Below, piece after piece: positions 1 to 8,888 of a DNA stretch of 64,000 nt. Every line of letters starts with the position of its first letter. Position 1 is the first letter of the stretch. Source of the DNA: Defluviitaleaceae bacterium (GTDB taxonomy: Bacteria; Bacillota; Clostridia; Lachnospirales; WQUN01); NCBI GenBank assembly GCA_009779835.1, contig WRBD01000003.1:1-64000 (forward strand), given 5' to 3'. Below the pieces are notes generated by a model. That model saw only the letters and a program-made list of their open reading frames with translations, had not been told where the DNA came from and did no database searches. Position numbers and translations under genes: made by a program.

Positions 1-106
1 GCACTCTCAAAACATACGGCTTGTATTTTTTCTTTATTGCTTCTCACTTGGCTTTTATTTCCTTTTTAATAGGGGTTTTTATTTGCCATAAGGTAGGGAT
101 TTCTGA

Positions 107-649
107 TTGACAGTAACAGTTTCCGAAGAAGGTCTTGAAGTAAAATGGAACGGAAAAAGTATCGGCGACATTTTAAATTTAACCGTTGAAGAAGCGCGTG
201 AATTTTTCAAAGAAATAAAATATATAAGCCATAAACTTAGTATCATGGACGCTTTAGGGCTTGGCTATATGACGCTTGGGCAAAGTTCAACCACTCTTTC
301 CGGCGGTGAAGCACAGCGTGTAAAACTTGCGTGGGAACTCGCGAAAATAAAACGCGGCAGTCACAATTCATATATTTTAGACGAACCGACAACCGGTTTA
401 CACATCGCCGACATTGAAAAATTGCTTATAAGCATAAATAAACTTGTGGATTCGGGGCATACGGTTTTGGTAATCGAGCATAATTTGGACGTAATAAAAT
501 CTGCCGATTATGTAATTGACCTCGGGCCGGACGGTGGAGACGGCGGCGGCGAAATTGTCGCGCACGGTACACCCGAGGAAATCGCAAAATGCGAAAAATC
601 TTTTACGGGACGTTTTCTCGCAAAGGAAGTTTTTAATGACAGCGTATGA
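107..649 (+). pseudogene. UvrA C-terminal fragment (truncated excinuclease ABC subunit A)
   Basis: The product of about 180 residues matches only the last fifth of UvrA, the damage-recognition ATPase of nucleotide excision repair. Visible parts are the UvrA-specific stretch with [15 protein letters not shown] (about 17-31), the ABC signature [12 protein letters not shown] (about 64-75), the Walker B segment [11 protein letters not shown], and the H-loop region [11 protein letters not shown]. Full UvrA is about 940 residues and has two Walker A motifs; none is present here. An in-frame TGA at 104-106 lies directly before the TTG start, and bases 1-103 encode no UvrA-like sequence in any frame. 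The break is therefore inside the window and not an edge effect. It is most likely a decayed remnant. A small standalone protein is possible but could not bind ATP by itself. Confidence 0.75.
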
Positions 650-692
650 ATTAATGTGTGTGAAAAAATATTTTGAACTCTGCTTATCCGAA

Positions 693-1364
693 TTAAAAAT
701 ATGACATTTGCTGTTTATATGCCATATCCCAAAACAAATACTCAAACTCGACGCTGGAAATAAATATATCCTCTATTTTATTGCGTTGCTCGTCCGACAT
801 ATTTGCGGTAAGTTCATCAAGTGCATCATAGAACCACTCGAATGAATCGGAAAATTCGTTACTTGCGTAATTCTCAATCCATGTCTTGTAGTAATTGCCG
901 TCCAGCTTATCGGCATATTGCTCTTTCAATCTTTTGCCGTAATCCGCATACGTCCACGCACAAGGGAAAACGGCGGCGAGAACTTCAGCCAACCCGCCCG
1001 TCAACCCATAAGAAAGCATATTCGCCGTGTACGACCTGTTGTACAGGGAAGATTTAACAGATTCCACTTCCTGCGGCGTTATGCCAAAACCTTTCATGTA
1101 TTCCCTATGCACATTCATTTCGCCCGAGAGAATGTAGTGCTGTGTTTTCGAGAATCCTGTCATATATTCCTCCGTGTCGGATTTAAGAACGGCGGTTGCG
1201 AAAACTTTTGCGTATTGCAACAGATAAAGATAATCTTGCAACAAATAGAATTTGAATTTCTCCTTATCCAACGTACCCTTTCCGAGTTCTTGGACAAAGG
1301 GGTGATTGTATCCGTCCTCCCAAACCTTTGTTGCTTTTGCTTTTAATCCTCTTGAAAATGACAT
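693..1364 (-). CDS. tenA: TenA-family aminopyrimidine aminohydrolase (thiaminase II)
   Basis: 223 residues, normal for TenA. The family hydrolyses aminopyrimidines from degraded thiamine to HMP (4-amino-5-hydroxymethyl-2-methylpyrimidine), feeding salvage through ThiD. The conserved cysteine region FPCAWTYADYG (around residue 133) and the late glutamate in SSVEFEYLFWDMAY are present. GGAGG at about 1375-1379 lies 10 bases before the ATG and overlaps the stop of the upstream HAD gene. It is the last gene of the minus-strand thiamine operon, which fits a salvage role. It may be a plain salvage hydrolase and not act on intact thiamine. Confidence 0.93.
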   Translation of the reverse strand: MSFSRGLKAKATKVWEDGYNHPFVQELGKGTLDKEKFKFYLLQDYLYLLQYAKVFATAVLKSDTEEYMTGFSKTQHYILSGEMNVHREYMKGFGITPQEVESVKSSLYNRSYTANMLSYGLTGGLAEVLAAVFPCAWTYADYGKRLKEQYADKLDGNYYKTWIENYASNEFSDSFEWFYDALDELTANMSDEQRNKIEDIFISSVEFEYLFWDMAYKQQMSYF

Positions 1365-1378
1365 GATTTTTTTGCCTC

Positions 1379-2026
1379 CTATTTTGGCAGTGGCGCGTTG
1401 CGAAAGTCTGTAATCACGCTATCTGCTATTCTTTTTATTTGCTCCCAATCGTCCGCCGACGATTTATCGTAAACGCCGTACACCATCATACCCGCGCTTT
1501 TCGCGCTTTTTATTGCCGCTATTATATCTTCAAACACAATGCACTCACATGGCGAAACACCTAGCTTTCTTGCCGTAAGAATAAAAATATCCGGGCGCGA
1601 TTTTCCGCAACCGACCTCGATTGCGTCGCAAATTACATCAAACCAATCGTAAATTCCATGATTGCGGAGCGCGGGTTTGTAAAGTTCAGGGTTTAAACTT
1701 GTAGCGATGGCTAATTTTACGCCGCATTTTCGCAATTCCGTAAGGTATTCCTTCGCGTAAGTTTTCATTTGCACAGTGTTTTCGAAGGCAAACGCCGCCA
1801 TGCTATTCCATTCTTGCATGATGCTCTCCGCACTGTCGGGCAAACCAAATCGTTTGATTGTGTAGACAGCAGCCTCGTGAAAAGTCATTGCAGAAATTTT
1901 GTCGGCAAAATCTTCAGGGGTAACAATCCCGCGTTTTTTAAGAAACGCAACGTCAATATCAAGCCACACACCCATTGAATCAAACAATGTGCCGTCAAGG
2001 TCAAAAATATACGCTTTTGTACTCAT
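1379..2026 (-). CDS. HAD-superfamily phosphatase in thiamine operon
   Basis: 215-residue HAD hydrolase of the beta-phosphoglucomutase-like type. Motif I is FDLDGTLFDS (about 8-17), motif II lies in AIATSLNPE, a conserved lysine follows in CGKSRPDIF, and motif III/IV is FEDIIAAIKSAKSAGM. The region between motif I and II is helical, as in a C1 cap. The gene overlaps thiW by 4 bases and precedes tenA, so it is co-transcribed with thiamine salvage genes. A role in dephosphorylating a thiamine or pyrimidine phosphate is suggested by context only; HAD substrates cannot be read from sequence. Confidence 0.85.
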   Translation of the reverse strand: MSTKAYIFDLDGTLFDSMGVWLDIDVAFLKKRGIVTPEDFADKISAMTFHEAAVYTIKRFGLPDSAESIMQEWNSMAAFAFENTVQMKTYAKEYLTELRKCGVKLAIATSLNPELYKPALRNHGIYDWFDVICDAIEVGCGKSRPDIFILTARKLGVSPCECIVFEDIIAAIKSAKSAGMMVYGVYDKSSADDWEQIKRIADSVITDFRNAPLPK

Positions 2027-2523
2027 GTTGCATTAATGTATTTTTCAAAAATGCCTGTTCGCATTAGAACGGTCAACAAAACAAAAGCGATAGCCGCACC
2101 GGTAATCGAACTTGCCGTAAATGGTATAACAAAAGCAAATAATGCAACCTCCCGTCCCAAGATAAACGCGGCAACGGGATAGGCAATTAACGCACCCAAC
2201 AGCCCCGTCCCTACCAACTCGGCGGCACAAGCGGGCAGTAAATTTCCGCGTACATATTTAGCCGCAAGCCCTGCCATCAAAGCACCTATCATACTTCCCG
2301 GAAAAGCCAGTAACGTACCCGTGCCTAACATATTTCGGATTGATGCTGTTGTAAATGCCATAATTGCAGCATAAACGGGGCCTAATAACACCCCACCGAT
2401 AACATTTATCATATGCTGAACAGGAAAGGCACGAGCAATCCCCACAGGAATTGAAAAAGGCGATAAGGCAACCCCGACAGCCACTAACACCCCGGCTATT
2501 GTTAGTTTTTTTGCATGATTCAT
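2023..2523 (-). CDS. thiW: ThiW, S component of a thiazole ECF transporter
   Basis: 166 residues with about five hydrophobic segments and the features of ThiW, the substrate-binding membrane subunit thought to import hydroxyethylthiazole with a shared ECF energizing module. It begins MNHAKKLTIAGVLVAVG and contains PVQHMINVIGGVLLGP and FPGSMIGALMAG, typical of the family. It overlaps thiE by the ATGA at 2520-2523 and the HAD gene by 4 bases. Position beside thiM (thiazole kinase) agrees with thiazole import. The ECF ATPases and T component are not in this window. Confidence 0.9.
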   Translation of the reverse strand: MNHAKKLTIAGVLVAVGVALSPFSIPVGIARAFPVQHMINVIGGVLLGPVYAAIMAFTTASIRNMLGTGTLLAFPGSMIGALMAGLAAKYVRGNLLPACAAELVGTGLLGALIAYPVAAFILGREVALFAFVIPFTASSITGAAIAFVLLTVLMRTGIFEKYINAT

Positions 2524-3194
2524 AAATATCCACCTTTAAACAAAGCTTTCAAATTCCGTGCCGCGCCTGTAATATCCTGCTCGGCAACAATGGCTGAAAC
2601 CACCGCTATCCCGTCTATACCTGTATCCGTTAAATACGTCACATTATTTTTATTTATACCGCCAATAGCAACCATTGGTATTTTAACTGCTTCGCGTATG
2701 CGCCGAAGTTCGTTTATATCGGTTGGGTCTGCGTCTGTTTTTGTTCCGGTTGCGAACATAGCACCTACGCCAATATAATCCGCGCCCATCTCAGCCGCCG
2801 TTTTTGCTTCGGATAAATTATGTGCGGAAATACCTATAATCTTATTTTGTCCAATGATTCTGCGTGCCGCTTCATAGGGTAAATCATCTTGCCCGATATG
2901 CAACCCATCGGCATCTACAGCCAAGGCGATATCGGCGCGGTCGTTTATGATTAACGGCACACCCAAACGTGCGGTAATTTCACGCACACGCAAGGCAGTT
3001 TGAAAAAACTCACTCGACGACACGGTTTTTTCGCGAAGCTGTACAACCGTACAACCGCCCAAAATTGCTTGCTCAACACACTCTTCAATGGTATCGGCAG
3101 TCATGAGTTCTCTGTCGGTTACAAGGTAAAGCGTGTAATCAACTCCCGCTGAACATCTGTTTTTTGAATGTTCAGGTACATTAACTTGCTTCAT
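2520..3194 (-). CDS. thiE: Thiamine-phosphate synthase
   Basis: Joins HMP pyrophosphate and thiazole phosphate to make thiamine phosphate. A TIM-barrel of about 224 residues from the chosen start. Family motifs are CTVVQLREK (pyrophosphate binding), IINDRADIALAVDADGLHIGQDDLP, GISAHN, and GVGAMFATGTKTDA near the phosphate loop. An open frame extends back to 3248, but that would read 68 bases into thiM. The ATG at 3194, preceded by GGCGGG, gives a 14-base overlap and a normal N-terminus, so I prefer it. Operon member between thiM and thiW. Confidence 0.92.
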   Translation of the reverse strand: MKQVNVPEHSKNRCSAGVDYTLYLVTDRELMTADTIEECVEQAILGGCTVVQLREKTVSSSEFFQTALRVREITARLGVPLIINDRADIALAVDADGLHIGQDDLPYEAARRIIGQNKIIGISAHNLSEAKTAAEMGADYIGVGAMFATGTKTDADPTDINELRRIREAVKIPMVAIGGINKNNVTYLTDTGIDGIAVVSAIVAEQDITGAARNLKALFKGGYL

Positions 3195-3996
3195 GGAATT
3201 TTGCCCGCCTTTCGAATGTTTCAGCGTCCATTTTGCTAATAGCGTCATGGAGCACTACATGGAAACTACCGCCGCCAAGATGTCCCACTTTTTCATACGC
3301 AATTTCTCCCGCAGTGCCCATACAAACCATAGCGGCAACGGTGGCATATAGAGAATCCTCCGGCAAAGCTCCGCAAAATGAGCCTATCAGCGAAGAACAC
3401 ATACAGCCGGTACCTGTTAAGTTACCCAACATCTGATGCCCGTTTTCGATGTAAACAATTTTATTCCCGTCAGAAACTATGTCGGTCGCGCCACTTATGA
3501 CAACGACGCAGTTTAATTTCTTTGCAAGCCCCTTTGCTATTTGCCCTGCATCATCGACATTTACCGTGTCGCTTTCTGATGCGTCAACGCCTTTTGTTTC
3601 CGCATCCAAACCCGCCATAAATTTAATTTCCGATATGTTTCCGCGAAGCACCGTTAATTTTACTTCGTCAATCAAACGCGCCACGGTATCATTGCGAAAT
3701 TTAGACGCACCAACACCAACAGGGTCAAGGACAACGGGAATTCCCTTTGCGTTTGCCGATTTTCCCGCCGCAATCATAGATTGATTTTTGCGCTCGTTGA
3801 GCGTTCCAATATTCAGAACCACCGCGCTTGAAATAGCCGAAATGTCCGCCGCTTCTTCAATTGCATCCGCCATAACGGGCGAAGCACCTATTCCAAGTGT
3901 AACATTGGCGCAATCATTCACTGTAACGTAATTCGTAATATGATGAACCAGTGGTTTTTTTTCGCGCACTTGCTCCAATAAATTTCCGATTTTCAT
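3181..3996 (-). CDS. thiM: Hydroxyethylthiazole kinase
   Basis: 271 residues, the usual length. Ribokinase-fold enzyme that phosphorylates hydroxyethylthiazole for ThiE. Seen in order: PLVHHITNYVTVNDCAN at the N-terminus (substrate site), GASPVMADAIEE, VVLDPVGVGAS, LRGNISE, and the anion-hole/catalytic loop NLTGTGCMCSS. It is 2 bases downstream of thiD and overlaps thiE. Together with thiW it supports import and salvage of the thiazole moiety. Confidence 0.95.
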   Translation of the reverse strand: MKIGNLLEQVREKKPLVHHITNYVTVNDCANVTLGIGASPVMADAIEEAADISAISSAVVLNIGTLNERKNQSMIAAGKSANAKGIPVVLDPVGVGASKFRNDTVARLIDEVKLTVLRGNISEIKFMAGLDAETKGVDASESDTVNVDDAGQIAKGLAKKLNCVVVISGATDIVSDGNKIVYIENGHQMLGNLTGTGCMCSSLIGSFCGALPEDSLYATVAAMVCMGTAGEIAYEKVGHLGGGSFHVVLHDAISKMDAETFERRAKFHEAS

Positions 3997-3998
3997 AT

Positions 3999-4796
3999 TT
4001 ATAGCCCCGCTTTCATATACAATTGATAAAAATGATGCGTGGGGCCGTTGCCCTTTCCAAGTTTCGGCGCGTGATTAATTGCCGCGTTTATATATTCCTT
4101 GGCTTTTTTGACAGCTTCATTAACCGAATACCCAAGCGCGAGATTTGACGCAATAGCCGACGAAAAAGTACAACCCGTGCCGTGAGTATGTTTCGTGTCA
4201 ACGCGCGGGGCAGGATATTCAAAATAATTTTTACCGTCAAAAAGAATATCCACGGCATCGCCCTTTATGTGTCCACCTTTTACCACAACGGCACTACAAC
4301 CCATAGCATGAATCAGCTTCGCCGCTTTCCGCATATCTTCGTGACTTTTTATTTCCGTGCCTATCATTTTTTCGGCTTCGGGGATATTTGGCGTTATTAA
4401 ATCCGCCAACGGCACAACTTCGGATATTAACGTGCCAATCGCGGATTCTTCCATTAACGGGCTACCGTTTTTCGCATACATAACCGGGTCAACAACAATA
4501 TTTTTTGGCTTTCGTTCGCGGAGTTTTTTTGCCACAGCCAGCATGGCTTCGCAGCAGGAAAGCATACCGATTTTAACCGCGTCCGGCGGAATATCATCAA
4601 ATATATCATCAATTTGCTTCTCGATAATATCCGGGCTAATATCCTGATAATCCGTCACGCGAAAAGTATTCTCCGCCACGACCGACGTAATCACAGTCAT
4701 TCCAAACACGCCATGCGCAGAAAATGTTTTAAGGTCTGCCTGTATTCCCGCGCCGCCGCTACAATCAGAGCCCGCAATAGATAGTGCTGTTTTCAT
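3999..4796 (-). CDS. thiD: HMP/HMP-phosphate kinase
   Basis: 265 residues, normal for ThiD, which phosphorylates HMP twice to give HMP pyrophosphate. Hallmarks are [18 protein letters not shown] near the N-terminus, [18 protein letters not shown], and the catalytic loop [16 protein letters not shown]. It is the first gene after the TPP riboswitch; GAGGGG sits about 9 bases before the ATG. With ThiM, ThiE and TenA it forms a complete salvage set. No de novo genes (thiC, thiG, thiF) occur in the window. Confidence 0.95.
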   Translation of the reverse strand: MKTALSIAGSDCSGGAGIQADLKTFSAHGVFGMTVITSVVAENTFRVTDYQDISPDIIEKQIDDIFDDIPPDAVKIGMLSCCEAMLAVAKKLRERKPKNIVVDPVMYAKNGSPLMEESAIGTLISEVVPLADLITPNIPEAEKMIGTEIKSHEDMRKAAKLIHAMGCSAVVVKGGHIKGDAVDILFDGKNYFEYPAPRVDTKHTHGTGCTFSSAIASNLALGYSVNEAVKKAKEYINAAINHAPKLGKGNGPTHHFYQLYMKAGL

Positions 4797-4827
4797 TTTT
4801 CTATCCCCTCTTTTTTATATTAAAAAT

Positions 4828-4855
4828 ACCCTTACCATATATATCCGGCAAGGGT
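4828..4855 (-). terminator. Intrinsic terminator of the TPP riboswitch
   Basis: On the minus strand, ACCCTTGCC and GGTAAGGGT pair around a short AT-rich loop (arms 4847-4855 and 4828-4836), followed by ATTTTTA. It lies between the TPP aptamer and thiD, where a Firmicutes riboswitch keeps its expression platform. Inference: TPP binding favours this terminator and switches the operon off. Confidence 0.8.
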
Positions 4856-4871
4856 AAAATAATCGTCCCCA

Positions 4872-4956
4872 ATTTGCTTCCTACGCCGGTATTAACCAAC
4901 AGGTTCAAAGGGTCAGGTTTTACCTTCTCAACTCCAAAGAGTCCCCCTGCAAACAA
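4872..4956 (-). promoter_or_regulatory. TPP (THI-box) riboswitch
   Basis: Read on the minus strand, the sequence carries the conserved THI elements in order: GGGGGACTC, a TTGAGAAG variant of the CTGAGA element, ACCCTTTGAACCTG, then TTAATACCGGCGTAGGAAG. TTTGC at the 5' end and GCAAA at the 3' end can form the P1 stem. It sits directly upstream of thiD and is followed by an intrinsic terminator, so control is probably by transcription attenuation in response to thiamine pyrophosphate. Confidence 0.95.
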
Positions 4957-4976
4957 GTAATATTCAATTGTTCGCC

Positions 4977-5005
4977 ATTATAACGCAAGGTAAATAAAAC
5001 GGCAA
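4977..5005 (-). promoter_or_regulatory. Promoter of the thiamine operon
   Basis: Minus strand: -35 TTGCCG (5000-5005), 17-base spacer, -10 TATAAT (4977-4982). The predicted start near 4970 is about 14 bases before the riboswitch aptamer. Strong match to the vegetative consensus. Confidence 0.75.
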
Positions 5006-5027
5006 GTAAAATGAAACGGAAGTGTTA

Positions 5028-5102
5028 TTATGCCGGCTTCTTCGTACACGCCGTTAATGCAATTATAAAAAATGCTGATATTGCCAATAGTATTTTTGAC
5101 AT
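5028..5102 (-). CDS. Tiny predicted lipoprotein (24 residues)
   Basis: Short ORF starting ATG at 5102, with GGAGG 5 bases upstream. It translates as MSKILLAISAFFIIALTAC followed by TKKPA and a stop. This is a complete lipoprotein signal: a lysine, a hydrophobic core, and the lipobox LTAC with cysteine at residue 19. The mature lipopeptide would be only six residues, like the small entericidin-type or virB7-like lipopeptides. It lies upstream of the thi promoter on the same strand, divergent from the permease gene at 5186. No family can be assigned. The good Shine-Dalgarno and the lipobox make chance unlikely, but expression is unproven. Confidence 0.6.
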   Translation of the reverse strand: MSKILLAISAFFIIALTACTKKPA

Positions 5103-5185
5103 GTAAACCTCCATCATAAAATTTATATTGAATCATACCATAAATTTCTAATATAATATTTACAAAAACGCAAGGAGAGATTTCT

Positions 5186-7039
5186 TTGTTCGGTGAAATG
5201 GAAATTGTTTTTTTAATATTAATCGCGACGACGGTGTGCTTCGCAATTCCAAAATTCCGCTCCGACTTGGTGGCGTTATGTTCGCTCTTGGCACTTTTTT
5301 TGACAGGAGTACTAACCGTGCCGCAGGCATTAGCCGGTTTTTCCAGTACGGTGGTAGTCATGCTGGCTGTATTATTTATCGTGGGTGAAGGAATTTCCCA
5401 AACAGGACTTGCGGGAAAAGCGGGTAATTTGCTTGTGAAATTAACCGGCAACAGCGAGTTTAAACTATTGCTTTTCGTGAAACTCACAGTGGCTTTTATC
5501 GGTTGTTTTATCAGCAACACGGGAACGGTGGCAATTCTAATGCCGGTAGTTGTCAGCCTTAGCATGAAAATGAACATTCACCCGGGGAAGTTGTTAATGC
5601 CGCTTGCATTTGGTGCAAGCATGGGCGGCGCGTTAACGCTTATTGGAACCGCGCCAAATTTGCTTGCAAGAGAAGTGTTGATTAATAACGATTTCCCGGG
5701 TTTATCGTTTTTTGATTTTACTCCCATAGGTCTAATTATTCTTTTTACAGGTATCGTTTATATGTGGTTTGTCGGGCGGAAATTGCTTAACAAGCCCTAT
5801 GAAGAAAAATTAAAAATCGCAGACACGGTAAATGTATCCGAACTTCTGCGCCAGTATCGAATAGATGAAAATTTGCATTATGTACAAATTCCGAACAACC
5901 ATGAGATTATCGGCAAAAAGCTGAAAGAATTAAGATGGCCCGGTCGGTTTAATGTAACTGTTTTAAAAATACGAAAAAAAGCCTCGGCAAAGGCACGTAC
6001 CTTTTTGACCGGCGGCGGGTTTTCGCAAATATTAGCAGAGCCTTCCTACGCGTTAGAAGCGGAAGATATCTTACTGCTTTACGCCGACAACATTTCATTG
6101 CAAAAATTTTTAAAGGAAACAAAACTTGAAACAATCTCCCGCGATTTAGATGAAGGTTTGCATATCCAGGACGAAAATATCGCCGAGGTTATCTTGACTC
6201 CTCAATCAAATCTTATTAATCACTCGTTAAAAGATATTCACTTTCGTGATAAATTCGGGCTTACTGTTTTGTCTATAAAACGACGGTATCAAAGCGCGAA
6301 ACTTCCATCAGGGCAGGACGAGCTACAATACGGCGACGCAATGTTGGTTTATGGTAAGTGGAAAGACATAGATATTTTAGCAAAGGAAAAAAGCGACCTT
6401 GTTGTAATTTGCCATGAAGCAACCGACCCAACAACAGCGTTCAATCCCGTTCGTGCTGTTTTAGCGGGCGCGGTTCTTTTGGCGATGATTGTTATGTTAG
6501 TTTTCGAATGGATTCCCGCGGTAATCACCGTAATTATCGCAGGGCTGTTCATGGTTCTGACGGGCAGTGTTCGAAGCACCGAGCAGGCTTATCGCGCGGT
6601 TAACTGGCAGATTGTAATTCTTATTGCCTGTATGCTGCCTATGGCAACAGCTTTAGAAAATACCGGCGGCGTTGCGTTTATAGCGGACAGTATCACTTCC
6701 GCACTTGGCGGCGCAGGCCCTATTGCAGTAATGGCAGGGCTTTATATTACGACTTCTCTTTTTGGTGTGTTTATCAGCAACACGGCTACGGCGGTTTTAT
6801 TTTTGCCGGTAGCGATTTTAGCGGCAGGGGAAGTTGGCGTAAGTCCCCTACCCTTCGTTATGGCGGTAACATACGCCGCAAGTATGTCTTTTGCCACACC
6901 TGTATCAACCCCGCCAAATGCAATGGTGATGGTCGCGGGCAAGTATAATTTTCTTGACTATATGAAAGTCGGAATTCCGCTGCAAATTATTGTCGGGCTG
7001 GTAATAATTTTAGCGTTGCCGTTGTTTTTTCCGTTTTAG
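5186..7039 (+). CDS. SLC13/DASS-type anion permease with two TrkA-C (RCK-C) domains
   Basis: 617-residue inner-membrane transporter. The N-terminal half (about 1-210) and C-terminal half (about 415-617) each have several membrane segments and the SNT signatures of the DASS/ArsB superfamily: FISNTGTVAILMPVV and FISNTATAVLFLPVA. Between them two TrkA-C-like regulatory domains (about 220-310 and 320-405) repeat the pattern 'N.LINxSLKDIHFRDKFGLTVLSI'. Members carry sulfate, dicarboxylate or other anions; the substrate cannot be read. The TTG start has AAGGAGAG upstream. It is monocistronic, divergent from the thiamine region and converging on the ABC operon. Confidence 0.85.
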   Translation: MFGEMEIVFLILIATTVCFAIPKFRSDLVALCSLLALFLTGVLTVPQALAGFSSTVVVMLAVLFIVGEGISQTGLAGKAGNLLVKLTGNSEFKLLLFVKLTVAFIGCFISNTGTVAILMPVVVSLSMKMNIHPGKLLMPLAFGASMGGALTLIGTAPNLLAREVLINNDFPGLSFFDFTPIGLIILFTGIVYMWFVGRKLLNKPYEEKLKIADTVNVSELLRQYRIDENLHYVQIPNNHEIIGKKLKELRWPGRFNVTVLKIRKKASAKARTFLTGGGFSQILAEPSYALEAEDILLLYADNISLQKFLKETKLETISRDLDEGLHIQDENIAEVILTPQSNLINHSLKDIHFRDKFGLTVLSIKRRYQSAKLPSGQDELQYGDAMLVYGKWKDIDILAKEKSDLVVICHEATDPTTAFNPVRAVLAGAVLLAMIVMLVFEWIPAVITVIIAGLFMVLTGSVRSTEQAYRAVNWQIVILIACMLPMATALENTGGVAFIADSITSALGGAGPIAVMAGLYITTSLFGVFISNTATAVLFLPVAILAAGEVGVSPLPFVMAVTYAASMSFATPVSTPPNAMVMVAGKYNFLDYMKVGIPLQIIVGLVIILALPLFFPF

Positions 7040-7047
7040 CGTGAAAA

Positions 7048-8888
7048 TTATTCTCTCAAGCACCACTCTTCAACTTGTTCAAGCAGGCGCATTACGGGTT
7101 CGCCGAAAATTTGCGGGCTGTTCCAAATGGGAATGCTCCAATGCGTATCCCTATCAACACGAAATCCTATGCTTAAACGTGGTTCGAGTTGTTCTTCCGC
7201 AACCCATCGGTGGATATTTTGCATATGCGGGTTTGCCCGCAAATGCGCGGCTTTTCCACTGCGCTAATCGCAATCAAATCTAAAACAGTTCCCATTTGCG
7301 CTCTATCGGTAATTACTATGTTCTCCGTATCTGAATATATCCAACGCTCGCGCTCCTCGTCCCACGCGGAAAAATCAAACATCAAACTAATTGAATCCAA
7401 AGCTTCGGGCATTCTAAGTGCAGGGAATGGCGAAAGCACAACTCCTTCACCGTCCAAAAACGTGCTAAGACCCTTTTCTTCAATAAATGTACCCGGCAAC
7501 GAATATTGCCGCGTCACGGCTTGACCATTTTGTAAAATATATTTAATGAATAAAGTTTCGCGCGTGTGAATAACTCCGTTTAATGTGCGGGTATATCTGT
7601 TGCCGCTGTTTAAATTCGGCACGTCTTGTAAATAACTTCTTCCGTTTAAGATGGTTTGGTGTACTTGCTGTGTTGCCGCGATAAATTCCGGGTCATTATT
7701 TGCCATCATCCGAAAATCCTCATTGGACAAGCCGCCGAAAAACCATCCGTTTGTTACATGAACTGCGGAAATATTTTCTTGCGGCGGAATGCGGTTCACA
7801 TAAAAACCTATTCCATACTGTGTGAATATAAAAATGAAAAGATAAATTGCCGCAGCGGTTCCGAAAAAATACGGAAAATGTTTTATTTTATCCAAGATGT
7901 AAAAAGATTTTTCTGCAATCATCTGCGCGATAATATATCCGATTGCAAAACCAATTACAAATCCAACGTACATCATTAAAAAGCTTTCGCTCATTGAGTA
8001 AAAAAGCAAGCCGAGAATAAACATTGCCACGGCGGAAACCATGAAAACCAGCACATTTTTCACGGGAGCGAACATAACGGAATTACCCGTGTTTTCGGGT
8101 TTGCGGTTGCGGCTTACAAAGTATGCGCCTACAAAAATTGCCACCGCAAGAACGATGTAAATCATCGCGGGAATAAGCACGGCCTGCGTGTGATTAAACA
8201 CATTTCTACGAATAAGAGTCCCCCAAACAAACGGCATAACACCTACAATCAGAAGCGCGATAATCCCATGCCCTGCCAACGAAAACGCCAGCCATGCAAC
8301 GCCGAAATAAAACACCGTAGTTATAACCATTCGTAAAAATAAACTTGCGACCACCGGAAAAGAATTAATTACCGTGCTTTCGATACTGTTGCCCGGGAAA
8401 AGCCCTATGGGAATACCAAACATCTCCTTATAGTCCGCAATTGGAACATAGCCCGCACTGGGACGCACCGCAGAAACTTCACCGCGCATATGCTGCGAAG
8501 GGTCAAAAGAAAATTCCAGCGGAAACAAAAGCACAGCGCAAAAAATAATTACGGGAATAAGACTTAAAATAATCCCCGCAAATGTGTTCGTAATGAAAAG
8601 TTGATTTTTATTCAACGGAAAAGAATAAAAAACCGCAGCGGATCGCTTATTGAAGAAGCATCCAAATACACAAAACGCAGTTATAACAGGCGTAAGCAAC
8701 ATAATATATAACATCCACTCGTGTCTCATTGAAATAACATTCACAAGCTGCTGCATTGCCCACCAATCATCATGGCGGTCTGCACCCACAATATTCGCGT
8801 AAACAAACAGTAAATACATCAAAGCCGCCAACGCCGGTACCGCCCAAAATCTTTTTAATTGCTCGGTAAATAAGGCTTTATTAATCAT
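7048..8888 (-). CDS. ABC-2-type transporter permease, frameshifted near its C-terminus
   Basis: Large membrane protein with N-terminal segments (about 15-35, 65-85, 105-125), a cluster between about 175 and 390, and a soluble C-terminal domain. It overlaps the ATPase gene by 4 bases, so the two form one exporter. In the first frame the product ends at 7173 with an implausible tail. In the -1 frame, sensible coding continues to a TAA at 7048 (HRWVAEEQLEPRLSIGF and onward). Adding one A to the A-run at 7252-7255 (TTTT on the plus strand) would join them as AVEKAAHLRANPHM, giving about 613 residues. This is either a sequencing error or a real recent mutation. Substrate unknown. Confidence 0.75.

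Noticed and set aside
4978..5577. 199-residue minus-strand ORF overlapping the permease start
   Set aside because: It is antisense to a well-supported gene, covers the thi promoter and the small lipoprotein in another frame, and has no ribosome site or recognisable composition.
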